From contig CAZRIT010000027.1 in the NCBI GenBank assembly GCA_964600225.1, positions 1 through 22,465 on the forward strand: DNA of 22,465 nt. Direction: 5' to 3'. The stretch is from CAZRIT01 sp964600225. GTDB taxonomy: Bacteria; Bacillota; Clostridia; Christensenellales; CAG-138. Shown here piece after piece: positions 15,658-22,465 of this stretch. A program made the position numbers and the translations under genes. Under the pieces are notes generated by a model that did not search any database, had not been told where the DNA came from, and saw only the letters and a program-made list of their open reading frames with translations. Position 1 is the first letter of the stretch, and each line of letters starts with the position of its first letter.

Positions 15658-16503
15658 ATGTTTCGTGATCAAGCAGGCAATCTGTCTGTTCCAAAAATCG
15701 TCGTGCTTGTCATCGTGCTGCTGCTCGTTGCGGGCATCGTCGGCGGCAGCGTCGTGGTCATCAACGCAGGCCAGACGGGCGTTGTGCTGACTTTTGGTAA
15801 GGTCAGCGAGAACGTATTGCAGGAAGGCATCCATTTAAAGATTCCGTTCGTGCAAAGGGTCATCCCCATCAACAACCGCATCGTCAAGCTGGAGGTAACG
15901 ACGGAAGCGTTCTCCAGGGATTTGCAGACCATCTCTTCCGTGGTTGCCGTCAACTACCACATCAACAAGAACATGTCCTACTCCATCTACAAGGATGTCG
16001 GGCTTGGTTTTGAGGATGTGCTGGTCACCCCCGCCATCAACGAAATTCTCAAGGCTGTAACCGCCCAATATACCGCGCAGGAGCTGGTGGGCAGCCGCAG
16101 CGAGGTTTCCGTGCTGCTCGACGAAGGACTGAACGAAAAGCTCAACAGCTACGGCGTGTATGTGGATGAGCTGAACATCATCAACTGGGACTTCTCGGCC
16201 GAGTATATCAGCGCCGTGGAGGCCAAGCAGGTGGCCGAGCAGAACCTGATCAAAACCCGTACCGAGCAGGAGCAGGCGCTGGTGATTGCCAATACGGAGG
16301 CGGAAAAGCGCGTCATCGCCGCACAGGCCGAGGCCAACGAGATCACGCTCCTCGCCGAGGCCAATGCGGAAAGCAACCGCATCCTCACCGAGTCGCTCTC
16401 GGATGTGCTCATTCGCTATCGGACCATCAACAAATGGGATGGCAAGCTCCCCACCGTTACGGGCGGGTCGGGCACGCTCATCGACATCGGCCTCACCGAA
16501 TAG
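15658..16503 (+). CDS. SPFH/prohibitin-like membrane protein
   Basis: A 281-residue protein with one N-terminal membrane segment (about residues 10-34, rich in V, I and L) followed by an SPFH domain: NAGQTGVVLTFGKV (about 37-50), then EGIHLKIPF (57-65) and the ALVIANTEAEKR-type helix near 205-216. The C-terminal half (about 180-250) is Ala/Glu-rich and predicted to form a long coiled coil, as in prohibitin and HflC. Such proteins assemble into large rings at the membrane and organise microdomains or control membrane proteases. No NfeD-like, HflK or FtsH partner is beside it; it is a single-gene unit between two terminators, so its client is unknown. Confidence 0.88.
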   Translation: MFRDQAGNLSVPKIVVLVIVLLLVAGIVGGSVVVINAGQTGVVLTFGKVSENVLQEGIHLKIPFVQRVIPINNRIVKLEVTTEAFSRDLQTISSVVAVNYHINKNMSYSIYKDVGLGFEDVLVTPAINEILKAVTAQYTAQELVGSRSEVSVLLDEGLNEKLNSYGVYVDELNIINWDFSAEYISAVEAKQVAEQNLIKTRTEQEQALVIANTEAEKRVIAAQAEANEITLLAEANAESNRILTESLSDVLIRYRTINKWDGKLPTVTGGSGTLIDIGLTE

Positions 16504-16519
16504 TTGCTTGTTGTACAGC

Positions 16520-16553
16520 AAAAGCGCTGCGCGGTTTTCCGTGCAGCGCTTTT
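16520..16553 (+). terminator. Rho-independent terminator of the SPFH gene
   Basis: AAAAGCGCTGC (16520-16530) pairs with GCAGCGCTTTT (16543-16553), with GCGG/CCGT extending the stem inward to about 15 bp around a TTTT loop. The T-tract is short (TTTTATTCTT). A-rich bases on the other side allow weak action on the minus strand too, for the convergent gene. Confidence 0.85.
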
Positions 16554-16568
16554 ATTCTTACCCTTTTC

Positions 16569-16593
16569 TTACTCTTTTTAAAATAAAGAGTAA
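16569..16593. repeat. AT-rich hairpin in the convergent gap
   Basis: TTACTCTTT (16569-16577) and AAAGAGTAA (16585-16593) form a perfect 9-bp stem with a 7-base loop. It has no good U-tract on either strand. It lies between the SPFH terminator and the 3' end of the epimerase-like gene and may help end the minus-strand transcript. Confidence 0.4.
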
Positions 16594-16637
16594 AAGACAA
16601 ACTTCCCAAAAAGATTCATTTGTAATGGAGTGATCCT

Positions 16638-17552
16638 TTACGCCTGCTTGCCCGCGATGTACGCCTTGATCTCGCCGCTGACGCCAACATCAAACGGCAT
16701 CGGCGCATACCCGAAATCCCTTGTGGCGTCCTCGTGCGAATATACGCGCGGCTCCACCAGGCGCTGCACCTTCTCGCGGTAATCCACCTTGCCAAAGGAT
16801 ACGATGTACAGGCCCCATGCGCCCGTAATCGCAATGGCATACGGTACAGACAGAAACCGCGCGGGCTTGCCAAGCTGAACGGCAATGGTGATGAGAATAT
16901 CCCGCAGCGTAATGGGCGCCTCGCCCGATAGGTTGTAGTGCTTATCGCGCGTTTGCTTTTCGTCGATCAGCACGTCCGCATAAGCGTGGCCGAGGTCCTG
17001 CCGATGGACGGGCTGCAGCGCGTAGCGCGCATCCGACACCACGGGCATCACGGGCAGGCGATCCATCATGCGCACGAACGTGATGATGTTGCAATCGTCC
17101 AACCCGCCATAGATCATCGTGGGCCTGAGAATCGTCAGCGATACGCCGCCTTCGCGGCAGATACGCTGAACCTCCGCCTCGGTGCGCACATAGCCCTCGC
17201 TTGCGCTTTTATATTTGGAGTACATGCCCGTGGTATGCACGCTAATCAGCCTTCTGACCTGCGCCGCGGCAGCCATCTTGGCAAATTTGGCGGGATCACC
17301 GATGATGCCGTAGATGTTGAGCGCCGTGTCCACGCCCTCCAGGGCCTTTGCCACAAACGCATCGTCGTCCATATCGCCCGTCAAAATCTCCATCGGCAGG
17401 CCGCTTTGGGTCAGCGCTGCGGTGTCCGATGTGGGGCGCACAATGGCGCGAAAGCGCATGCCTTGGAGGCATTCCTTCCGTTCGACCAGCCGCTCGATGG
17501 CGTATCTGCCCGAATGCCCCGTTACGCCTGTCAACAAAACAAGTTTTTCCAT
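16638..17552 (-). CDS. NAD(P)-binding epimerase/NmrA-like protein (atypical SDR)
   Basis: 304 residues from the ATG at 17552, chosen because GGGAGG lies just upstream, the Rossmann motif begins right after it, and a promoter overlaps any longer start. The dinucleotide motif is TGVTGHSG (8-15); a second conserved stretch, ILRPTMIYGG (about 146-155), is typical of NAD-dependent epimerases and NmrA-like proteins. The usual YxxxK pair may be represented by GMYSKYKS near 110. A hydrophobic patch near 240-255 (YAIAITGAWGLYIV) suggests membrane contact. Family members act on nucleotide sugars, quinone-type substrates or serve as redox sensors; none can be chosen here. It is transcribed alone, divergent from the VanW gene. 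Confidence 0.82.
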   Translation of the reverse strand: MEKLVLLTGVTGHSGRYAIERLVERKECLQGMRFRAIVRPTSDTAALTQSGLPMEILTGDMDDDAFVAKALEGVDTALNIYGIIGDPAKFAKMAAAAQVRRLISVHTTGMYSKYKSASEGYVRTEAEVQRICREGGVSLTILRPTMIYGGLDDCNIITFVRMMDRLPVMPVVSDARYALQPVHRQDLGHAYADVLIDEKQTRDKHYNLSGEAPITLRDILITIAVQLGKPARFLSVPYAIAITGAWGLYIVSFGKVDYREKVQRLVEPRVYSHEDATRDFGYAPMPFDVGVSGEIKAYIAGKQA

Positions 17553-17598
17553 GCGCTTCCTCCCGGCATCGGCCGTATGACGGCCGAACATGGTTTTT

Positions 17599-17627
17599 AG
17601 TATAACATAAAGTGACAGAATCGTAAA
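17599..17627 (-). promoter_or_regulatory. Promoter of the epimerase-like gene
   Basis: Minus strand TTTACG (17627-17622), a 17-base spacer and TATACT (17604-17599). Transcription would begin near 17592, about 40 bases before the ATG at 17552. Confidence 0.72.
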
Positions 17628-17641
17628 TTCTCTGCGATTGG

Positions 17642-17670
17642 TTGCGTACAATTACCCAAGCGTGTATAAT
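17642..17670 (+). promoter_or_regulatory. Promoter of the VanW-domain gene
   Basis: TTGCGT (17642-17647), a 17-base spacer and a perfect TATAAT (17665-17670). Its -35 lies only 14 bases from that of the divergent promoter. Confidence 0.8.
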
Positions 17671-17676
17671 GGGTAA
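17652..17676. promoter_or_regulatory. Inverted repeat around the -10 box of the VanW promoter (candidate operator)
   Basis: TTACCCA (17652-17658) and TGGGTAA (17670-17676) form a perfect 7-bp dyad separated by 11 bases. The -10 box lies between the arms (the last T is in the right arm). The spacing is that expected for a dimeric repressor. Confidence 0.45.
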
Positions 17677-17705
17677 GTACGTTTAACTGCCGAAAAGGGA
17701 TGCCT

Positions 17706-19400
17706 ATGTACGAAAAATACACCGGATTACCGGATACAACCAAATCACCGCAACAGCCGATCGGCCGCATTCCCATCCCTCCGCAACAGGAGGAAGGCGG
17801 CGGCATGTACCGTGATTTTTCGGAGCCAAATACCATGCCAAGAGCAAACAACCACAATCATTATTCGGGCGGATACGGCGGCGGGAGCACGCCGCAGAAG
17901 CGTCTGTCCAAAAAAAAGAGACTTCGCCGCCGCCGCATGCTGGTCGGCGGTACGACGCTTGCGTTGCTGATCCTTCTGATTGTCGCCATTGTGGTCATCG
18001 TCAAAAGCTGCAAGGAGCCCGTGGACGTGCCAATCGACCCCGCAACCGATACGTTCCGCTCGGGTGTGTATGTCAACGGCGCCGCGCTTGCGGGCTTGAC
18101 GCTGGATGAGGCGCGCCCCACGCTGGAATCCAACGAGGCCTATGCCATCAGCAACATTGCCATCACCCTTTCGGGCGAGGGCTTTAACGCCGTTGTCAGC
18201 GGTGCGGATATGGGCGCAAAGAGCAATCTGGACGAGGTGCTGACCACCGCGCTCAGCGGCGACGCGAACCAGGTTTACTATACGACCATCAGCATCGACG
18301 AGGGCATGCTCGCCACGCGCATCGATCAAATCAACGAAACCCTCAGCGCCCCGCCCACCGACGCGACGTTCACGGTGGAGTTCTCCTCCACAGGCAAACC
18401 CACCTTCAACTATATCGAAGGCACGGCGGGCCGCGGGCTGGATGTGCACGCCACGGCGGAGCTTGTCAGCGAAGCGCTGAAAAACCAGCAGTTGCAGTCA
18501 ACCATCACGCCCGCGCTGACCACCATTCAGCCTGCCGTTACGGTGGCGGATCTGCAGGCCAACACGCAGTTGATCGGCTCGTACAGCACCACCTACGACT
18601 TTAAGGGCACGGCCGAGGATACGCTGGAGCAGCGTGAGGTGCTTATTCCCAACCGCGCCTTCAACGTTGAAAAGAGCGCGGGTCTCATCAACAACCAGGT
18701 CATTAAGCCGGGGCGTACATGGAGCTTTAACAATGTCGTGGGCAACCGCACGGAGAAACGCGGCTGGAAGGAAGCCAACGGCATCTTCGGCGGCGACCGC
18801 TACAATTTGCAGTATGGCGGCGGCGTCTGCCAGGTGAGCACCACGCTCTACAACGCTTTGCTGGCATGCTATCCGAATATCGAGATCGTCTCCCGCCGTG
18901 CGCATTCCATCCCCTCCACCTATGTGGAGAAGGGGCTGGACGCCACCGTGGACAGCGACCATATCGATTTCAAGTTCAAGAATACCTCGGAGTATCCGAT
19001 GTATATCTTCTCCTACTGTGTGCCCAACAAGCGCTCCTCCAGCCGCAAGCGCGATATCCATGTGCTCATCTACGGCAAAGCGCTGCCCGAGGGCGTCACC
19101 TACAAGCCGCACACGGAGCTGATCGAGGAAACGCTGCCGGGCGAACCCGTCATTGTGGACGATAAAACGCAGTATGTCGGTGTGGAAAGCATCATCGCCG
19201 AGGCGCGCTCGCGCTATGTGCTGGATGTGTTCATCGATCGCTACCTCAACGGCACCAAGCAGGAATCGATCTTCATGTATACCGATACCTACGAGGGGAA
19301 CCCGCTCAAAAAGAAGGTCGGCATCATGCCCACACCCTCCCCCTCGCCCACGGCGACGCCCGTACCCACCCCTAAGCCCAATCCCATGGATATGCCGTAA
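17706..19400 (+). CDS. VanW/YoaR-type cell wall protein with peptidoglycan-binding-like domain
   Basis: 564 residues from ATG 17706; an ATG at 17700 is in frame but abuts AAAGGG with no spacing. Residues 1-65 are Pro/Gly/Asn-rich and cytoplasmic. A strongly basic stretch (KKKRLRRRR) precedes one membrane segment at about 78-101. Outside, about 115-280 resembles the peptidoglycan-binding repeat found in YoaR proteins, and about 289-438 is a VanW domain with YGGGVCQVSTTLYNAL near 370-385. A G5-like segment follows (about 450-535), then a Pro/Thr/Ser tail (PTPSPSPTATPVPTP) suited to spanning the wall. VanW proteins occur in some vancomycin-resistance clusters, but no van genes are here, so a general wall role is more likely. 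Single-gene unit. Confidence 0.9.
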   Translation: MYEKYTGLPDTTKSPQQPIGRIPIPPQQEEGGGMYRDFSEPNTMPRANNHNHYSGGYGGGSTPQKRLSKKKRLRRRRMLVGGTTLALLILLIVAIVVIVKSCKEPVDVPIDPATDTFRSGVYVNGAALAGLTLDEARPTLESNEAYAISNIAITLSGEGFNAVVSGADMGAKSNLDEVLTTALSGDANQVYYTTISIDEGMLATRIDQINETLSAPPTDATFTVEFSSTGKPTFNYIEGTAGRGLDVHATAELVSEALKNQQLQSTITPALTTIQPAVTVADLQANTQLIGSYSTTYDFKGTAEDTLEQREVLIPNRAFNVEKSAGLINNQVIKPGRTWSFNNVVGNRTEKRGWKEANGIFGGDRYNLQYGGGVCQVSTTLYNALLACYPNIEIVSRRAHSIPSTYVEKGLDATVDSDHIDFKFKNTSEYPMYIFSYCVPNKRSSSRKRDIHVLIYGKALPEGVTYKPHTELIEETLPGEPVIVDDKTQYVGVESIIAEARSRYVLDVFIDRYLNGTKQESIFMYTDTYEGNPLKKKVGIMPTPSPSPTATPVPTPKPNPMDMP

Positions 19401-19472
19401 CGTTTCGGCGCGCCGCGCCAGGCACAGTCCAAATATGCATGACCAAAGCCAAACGCGCTGCAAAAGCGCATA

Positions 19473-19506
19473 AAAAAGGAGCCGTCCGCGAGGACCGCTC
19501 CTTTTT
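19473..19506. terminator. Bidirectional terminator between the VanW gene and rplL
   Basis: AAAAAGGAGC (19473-19482) pairs with GCTCCTTTTT (19497-19506). After one C/C mismatch GTCC pairs with GGAC around a GCGA loop. T-tracts exist on both strands (TTTTTG forward, TTTTTTA reverse), so it can end both convergent transcripts. Confidence 0.92.
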
Positions 19507-19518
19507 GAATGGGTAACG

Positions 19519-19887
19519 TTACTTGACTTCGCAGGTTGCGCCAACTTCCTTGAAAGCGGCAACGATCTTCTCGGCCTCTTCCTTGGAAACGCCTTCCTTG
19601 ACGTTGCCGGGCGCCTTGTCGACGACTTCCTTGGCTTCCTTGAGGCCAAGACCCGTCAGCTCGCGGACAACCTTGATGACCTTGATCTTCTCTGCGCCGA
19701 CATCCTTGAGTACGACGTCGAACTCGGTCTTCTCTTCGGCTTCCTCGGCAGCGGCGGCGGGGCCTGCTACGGCAACCGCGGTGGCGGCGGCGGAAACGCC
19801 AAACTCTTCTTCGAGCGCCTTCACCAGTTCGCTCAGCTCCAAAACGGACATCGCTTTAATATCAGCGATCAATTTTTCCTTATCCAT
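19519..19887 (-). CDS. rplL: 50S ribosomal protein L7/L12
   Basis: 122 residues, the normal length. The N-terminal dimerisation part (1-32) is followed by an Ala-rich hinge (about 33-52) and the globular C-terminal domain that contacts translation factors (KTEFDVVLKDVGAEKIKVIK near 53-72, GLKEAKEVVDKAP near 80-92). It forms the ribosomal stalk with L10. AGGAGG lies 6 bases before the ATG. It follows rplJ by 38 bases in the same transcript. Unlike the common bacterial order, no rpoB follows; transcription ends at the bidirectional hairpin. Confidence 0.98.
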   Translation of the reverse strand: MDKEKLIADIKAMSVLELSELVKALEEEFGVSAAATAVAVAGPAAAAEEAEEKTEFDVVLKDVGAEKIKVIKVVRELTGLGLKEAKEVVDKAPGNVKEGVSKEEAEKIVAAFKEVGATCEVK

Positions 19888-19925
19888 ACGATCCTCCTAA
19901 ATATTGAAAATTCTTTGTTGCGTTG

Positions 19926-20432
19926 TTACGCTTGTTCCGATTGTTTCTTTGCGATCTGGTCGAGCACGATGGCAAGACCCGAAATCGGCGACATCATGCT
20001 GCCAAGCAGACGCGCAATGAGTACCTCGCGGCTGGGCAGATCGGCGATGGCGTCCACCTTCTTGGCGTCCGTCACGGTGCCTTCGATGATACCACCCACG
20101 ATTTCACACTTTTTGACCTTCTTGACGAAGTTTTTCAGGATACGCGCGGGCGTAACCGCATCGTCGTAGCCGAACGCGAACGCGTTGGGGCCTTTGAGCA
20201 TTTCGGAAATGCTCTCGTCAATCCCGCTGGCCTTGCAGGCGCGTTCCATGATGTGGTTTTTGATGACCAGATAGTCCAGCCCTGCCGAACGCATTTCGTT
20301 GCGCAGATCCGTTACCTCGGCAACGGTCAGGCCACGATAGTCAAACACGACCACGCTCGACGCCTTTTGAATCTTCTGGGCGATTTCATCCACCTGAGCG
20401 GCTTTGGCTGCAATGTTCAATGCATTTGCCAT
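19926..20432 (-). CDS. rplJ: 50S ribosomal protein L10
   Basis: 168 residues, the usual length. It anchors L7/L12 dimers to 23S rRNA; typical stretches are SSVVVFDYRGLTVAEVTDLR (about 26-45) and LKGPNAFAFGYDD near 79-91. The C-terminal helix that carries L7/L12 is residues 136-165. A strong AAGGAGGTG ribosome binding site lies upstream, after a leader predicted to bind L10 for feedback control. Confidence 0.98.
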   Translation of the reverse strand: MANALNIAAKAAQVDEIAQKIQKASSVVVFDYRGLTVAEVTDLRNEMRSAGLDYLVIKNHIMERACKASGIDESISEMLKGPNAFAFGYDDAVTPARILKNFVKKVKKCEIVGGIIEGTVTDAKKVDAIADLPSREVLIARLLGSMMSPISGLAIVLDQIAKKQSEQA

Positions 20433-20572
20433 ATTGTATGTTTCACCTCCTTAAACAAAAATGAAAATCCTCCTGCCAAAAGACAGGAGGATGCAATACA
20501 ATATCTGTGCTTGCACACCTCGGCAGGTCTTACGCGGTTGCCCGCAGCCGGCTGTCTTTGGCGTTTCCGAAC
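20433..20572 (-). ncRNA. L10 leader RNA (rplJL autoregulatory leader)
   Basis: The roughly 140-base transcript before rplJ contains the hallmark L10-leader pieces: AAAGACAGCCGGCTG (minus strand, about 20559-20545) paired at a distance with GACCTGCCGAGGTG near 20530-20517, framing the kink-turn-like site that L10(L12)4 binds. The attenuator and then the ribosome binding site follow. This is the known Firmicutes arrangement in which excess L10 promotes termination; I recognise it by sequence pattern, without a covariance search. Confidence 0.85.
20464..20492 (-). terminator. Attenuator hairpin in the rplJ leader
   Basis: ATCCTCCTG (20467-20475) and CAGGAGGAT (20484-20492) form a perfect 9-bp stem with an 8-base loop. 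The minus strand continues TTTCATTTTTG. It lies between promoter and ribosome binding site, so it must act as a conditional terminator. Confidence 0.85.
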
Positions 20573-20578
20573 TTTGTT

Positions 20579-20607
20579 ATTCTATCACGCGCATGCTGCA
20601 TTGTCAA
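20579..20607 (-). promoter_or_regulatory. Internal promoter for rplJ-rplL
   Basis: Minus strand perfect TTGACA (20607-20602), a 17-base spacer and TAGAAT (20584-20579). The stretch between this and the rplA stop (20608-20677) holds TTGCGGCG/CGCCGCAA (20623-20630 and 20664-20671), a long-loop hairpin without a U-tract. Confidence 0.9.
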
Positions 20608-20677
20608 CAGCATCCACGCAATTTGCGGCGGCAGGCACATCGGCAACCCGACGGCCCGCCAAACGCCGCAAGTTGAC

Positions 20678-21367
20678 TTAGAACTTCATGGTGTTGAACT
20701 TGACGCCCGGGCCCATGGTGGACGACAGCACAACGCTCTTGAGGTAGGTGCCCTTGGCCGCAGCGGGCTTGGCCTTCATGATAGCGTCCATGAGGGTGTT
20801 GAGGTTCTCCTCAAGCTTCTCAACGCCAAACGAGGCTTTGCCGATGGGACAATGGCAGATGGAGGTCTTGTCCACGCGGTACTCCACCTTACCTGCTTTG
20901 ATCTCGCCGATGGCCTTGGCGACATCCATGGTGACCGTGCCGGACTTGGGGTTGGGCATGAGGCCCTTGGGGCCGAGCACGCGGCCGATGCGGCCGACGA
21001 GGCCCATCATATCGGGCGTGGCGACGCAAACGTCAAAATCAAACCAGTTTTCGGTTTGAATCTTTTTGACCAGATCTTCATCGCCAACGTAATCTGCGCC
21101 TGCCTCCTGCGCCTCGCGCGCCTTGTCGGCCTTGGCAAACACCAATACGCGGACGGTCTTGCCCGTGCCGTGCGGCAGGACGATTGCGCCACGCACCTGC
21201 TGATCGGCATGGCGGGGGTCTACGCCCAGACGGATGGAAGCTTCGATGGTTTCATCGAACTTCGCCTTTGCGGTGGAAAGAACGAGCTCCAGGCCCTCGT
21301 GCACATCGTACGCGCGGGCGGATTCAATGCTCTTTTTGCTTTCAAGATACTTTTTGCCGTGTTTCAT
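20678..21367 (-). CDS. rplA: 50S ribosomal protein L1
   Basis: 229 residues, the standard length. L1 stalk protein that moves deacylated tRNA out of the E site. Family stretches: FDETIEASIRLGVDPRHADQ near 37-56, VLPHGTGKTVRVLVFAK (63-79) and GLVGRIGRVLGPKGLMPNPK near 125-144. It follows rplK by 14 bases, and its GGAGG site overlaps the end of rplK, so the two are translated as a unit. Confidence 0.98.
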   Translation of the reverse strand: MKHGKKYLESKKSIESARAYDVHEGLELVLSTAKAKFDETIEASIRLGVDPRHADQQVRGAIVLPHGTGKTVRVLVFAKADKAREAQEAGADYVGDEDLVKKIQTENWFDFDVCVATPDMMGLVGRIGRVLGPKGLMPNPKSGTVTMDVAKAIGEIKAGKVEYRVDKTSICHCPIGKASFGVEKLEENLNTLMDAIMKAKPAAAKGTYLKSVVLSSTMGPGVKFNTMKF

Positions 21368-21381
21368 TTCTCGCTCCCTCC

Positions 21382-21807
21382 TTACTCGCCAACCACGATG
21401 CCCATGCTGCGGGCGGTGCCCGCGATCATGCGCATAGCGGCTTCCACATCGGCGGCGTTGAGATCGGGCATTTTGAGCTCAGCAATCTCACGCACCTGTG
21501 CCTTGGTGATGGTGGCCACCTTGGTCTTGTTGGGGGTACCGGAAGCCGTCTCCAGGTTGCAGGCCTTCTTGATCAGAACGGCCGCGGGCGGCGTCTTGGT
21601 AACGAACGAGAACGAGTGATCCTGGTAGACCGTCATCACAATCGGGATGATGAGGCCCGCCTGCTTTTGCGTGCGCTCATTGAATTCCTTGCAGAATCCC
21701 ATGATGTTCACGTTGTGCGGTCCGAGCGCCGGCCCGACCGGCGGCGCGGGCGTCGCTTTGCCTGCAGGAATCTGCAGCTTTACATAACCTGTGATTTTCT
21801 TTGCCAT
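21382..21807 (-). CDS. rplK: 50S ribosomal protein L11
   Basis: 141 residues from the ATG at 21807, which gives the universal start MAKKITGYVKLQIPAGKA; a frame open 20 codons further upstream is ignored. L11 binds the GTPase-associated centre of 23S rRNA. Conserved stretches are PAPPVGPALGPHNVNIMGFC (about 21-40) and GTARSMGI near the C-terminus. The ribosome binding site AGGAGG is about 13 bases upstream, slightly far. Second gene after nusG, with a 100-base gap that contains hairpins. Confidence 0.98.
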   Translation of the reverse strand: MAKKITGYVKLQIPAGKATPAPPVGPALGPHNVNIMGFCKEFNERTQKQAGLIIPIVMTVYQDHSFSFVTKTPPAAVLIKKACNLETASGTPNKTKVATITKAQVREIAELKMPDLNAADVEAAMRMIAGTARSMGIVVGE

Positions 21808-21841
21808 AGTTTGCTGTTCCCTCCTATTATTTGTGGTAAAC

Positions 21842-21896
21842 GGGGTGCCTCCCCCTGCCACATACATGATCGGACATGGCGCATGCCATACCGATC
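21842..21896 (-). promoter_or_regulatory. Hairpins in the nusG-rplK gap, possible L1/L11 leader element
   Basis: GATCGG (21868-21873) pairs with CCGATC (21891-21896); inside, ATGGC (21876-21880) pairs with GCCAT (21885-21889), giving an 11-bp stem with a small internal loop. A second short hairpin, GGGG/CCCC, is at 21842-21854. No U-tract follows. In other bacteria L1 represses rplKA by binding near here, but I cannot match a consensus. Confidence 0.35.
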
Positions 21897-21907
21897 AAAC
21901 TGAATCA

Positions 21908-22465
21908 TTATAGCTTTTGCACCTGTACAAAGTCAAGCTCCACGGGCGTTTCGCGGCCAAACATGGAAACGGTCAGCTTGACCTTTTGCCGTTCGGCGTC
22001 CAGCGCCTCGACGCGGCCGATGAAGTTTTCGAGCGGGCCGGATACGACGCGCACGTTCTCGCCCACCTCGATGTTGAGCACGATGGGGATGCGCTCCACG
22101 CCCATGGCCGTCACTTCTTCGTCCGTCAGCGGAATCGGCTTGGAGCCGGGGCCGACAAAGCCCGTCACGCCGCGGGTGTTGCGCACAACATACCAGGCGC
22201 GCGGATTCATGACCATTTCCGTGGTCTTGCCGCCGCCCTTTTCGGCAGGACGCTCCTTTTCCACCACATCGACCAGCATCTTGACCATCACATAGCCGGG
22301 AAACACCTTGCGCTGTGTGACCTTGCGCTTGCCGTTGGGCTGGATTTCGATGGTCTCCTCGCTGGGATACTTCACTTCGAGGATGAGATCCTGCATGCCA
22401 AGGTTCTCGACTGACTTTTCGAGATCCTCCTTGACCTTATTCTCATACCCCGAGTAGGTATGCAC
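21908..22465 (-). CDS. nusG: Transcription termination/antitermination factor NusG, N-terminus cut by the window end
   Basis: 185 codons are visible. The first codon (GTG) is internal: NusG normally begins with a few residues before WYVVHTYSGYE, and VHTYSGYENKVK is at the edge. The NGN domain covers about 1-115 (FPGYVMVKM near 55-63, WYVVRNTRGVTGFVG near 91-105). The C-terminal KOW domain begins near 130 (VGENVRVVSGPLENFIGRVE, about 137-156). NusG links RNA polymerase to ribosomes or Rho and modulates pausing. It is first in the visible ribosomal-protein cluster, as in most bacteria, and is usually preceded by secE. Confidence 0.97.
   Translation of the reverse strand: MHTYSGYENKVKEDLEKSVENLGMQDLILEVKYPSEETIEIQPNGKRKVTQRKVFPGYVMVKMLVDVVEKERPAEKGGGKTTEMVMNPRAWYVVRNTRGVTGFVGPGSKPIPLTDEEVTAMGVERIPIVLNIEVGENVRVVSGPLENFIGRVEALDAERQKVKLTVSMFGRETPVELDFVQVQKL

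Noticed and set aside
17706..19400. Vancomycin resistance function for the VanW-domain protein
   Set aside because: No vanA/B ligase, vanH, vanX or VanRS genes are nearby; VanW domains are common in Clostridia without resistance.
1..22465. CRISPR arrays, tRNA genes, insertion sequences, phage or conjugative genes
   Set aside because: I saw no regularly spaced direct repeats, no cloverleaf with a CCA-type end, and no transposase or integrase-like frame.

Overview
The window looks like chromosomal DNA of a fairly GC-rich, anaerobic, Gram-positive Clostridia-type bacterium (Firmicutes, plausibly a gut commensal). The evidence is AGGAGG-type ribosome binding sites, housekeeping sigma-A promoters (TTGNNN-17-TATAAT), rho-independent terminators, a Firmicutes-style L10 leader before rplJ, a DUF4179-like sigma/anti-sigma pair, a VanW/YoaR-type wall protein, a K+-dependent membrane pyrophosphatase and a molybdenum hydroxylase set typical of purine-fermenting anaerobes. 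The genus cannot be named from the sequence. I see no tRNA, rRNA, CRISPR array, insertion sequence or phage gene.

Layout. (1) 2-1303 (+): 3' part of a half-size ABC exporter, convergent with (2) 2961-1417 (-): a membrane-anchored putative anti-sigma factor translationally coupled to an ECF-type sigma factor (3467-2958). (3) 6306-3632 (-): a threonine-synthase-family PLP enzyme followed by an AzgA/PbuG-type purine permease, ending in a strong terminator. (4) Divergent from it, 6479-13391 (+): ssnA, ygfK and a fused FeS/molybdopterin xanthine-dehydrogenase-like gene, tightly spaced behind one good promoter. (5) 13556-15541 (+): membrane pyrophosphatase with its own promoter and a structured leader. 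(6) 15658-16503 (+): an SPFH/prohibitin-like protein. (7) 17552-16638 (-): a NAD(P)-binding epimerase-like protein, divergent from (8) 17706-19400 (+): a VanW-domain wall protein. (9) 22465-19519 (-): nusG (cut by the window end), rplK, rplA, then an internal promoter with L10 leader and attenuator, rplJ and rplL. A bidirectional terminator separates rplL from the VanW gene.

The accessory heart of the window is 3.6-13.4 kb. SsnA, YgfK and the fused molybdenum hydroxylase are the conserved core of the selenium-linked purine/urate catabolic sets found in gut anaerobes. Here they face away from a purine permease and an unusual threonine-synthase-like PLP enzyme. Likely logic (inference): the permease imports a purine, the molybdenum enzyme acts on the ring, YgfK passes electrons through FAD and FeS centres, SsnA hydrolyses a ring or product, and the PLP enzyme may process an amino-acid product. 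The usual partners YgeX, YgeY, YgeW and HyuA are not in the window. The downstream pyrophosphatase carries residues expected of a K+-dependent, Na+-transporting enzyme, which suits an energy-limited anaerobe.
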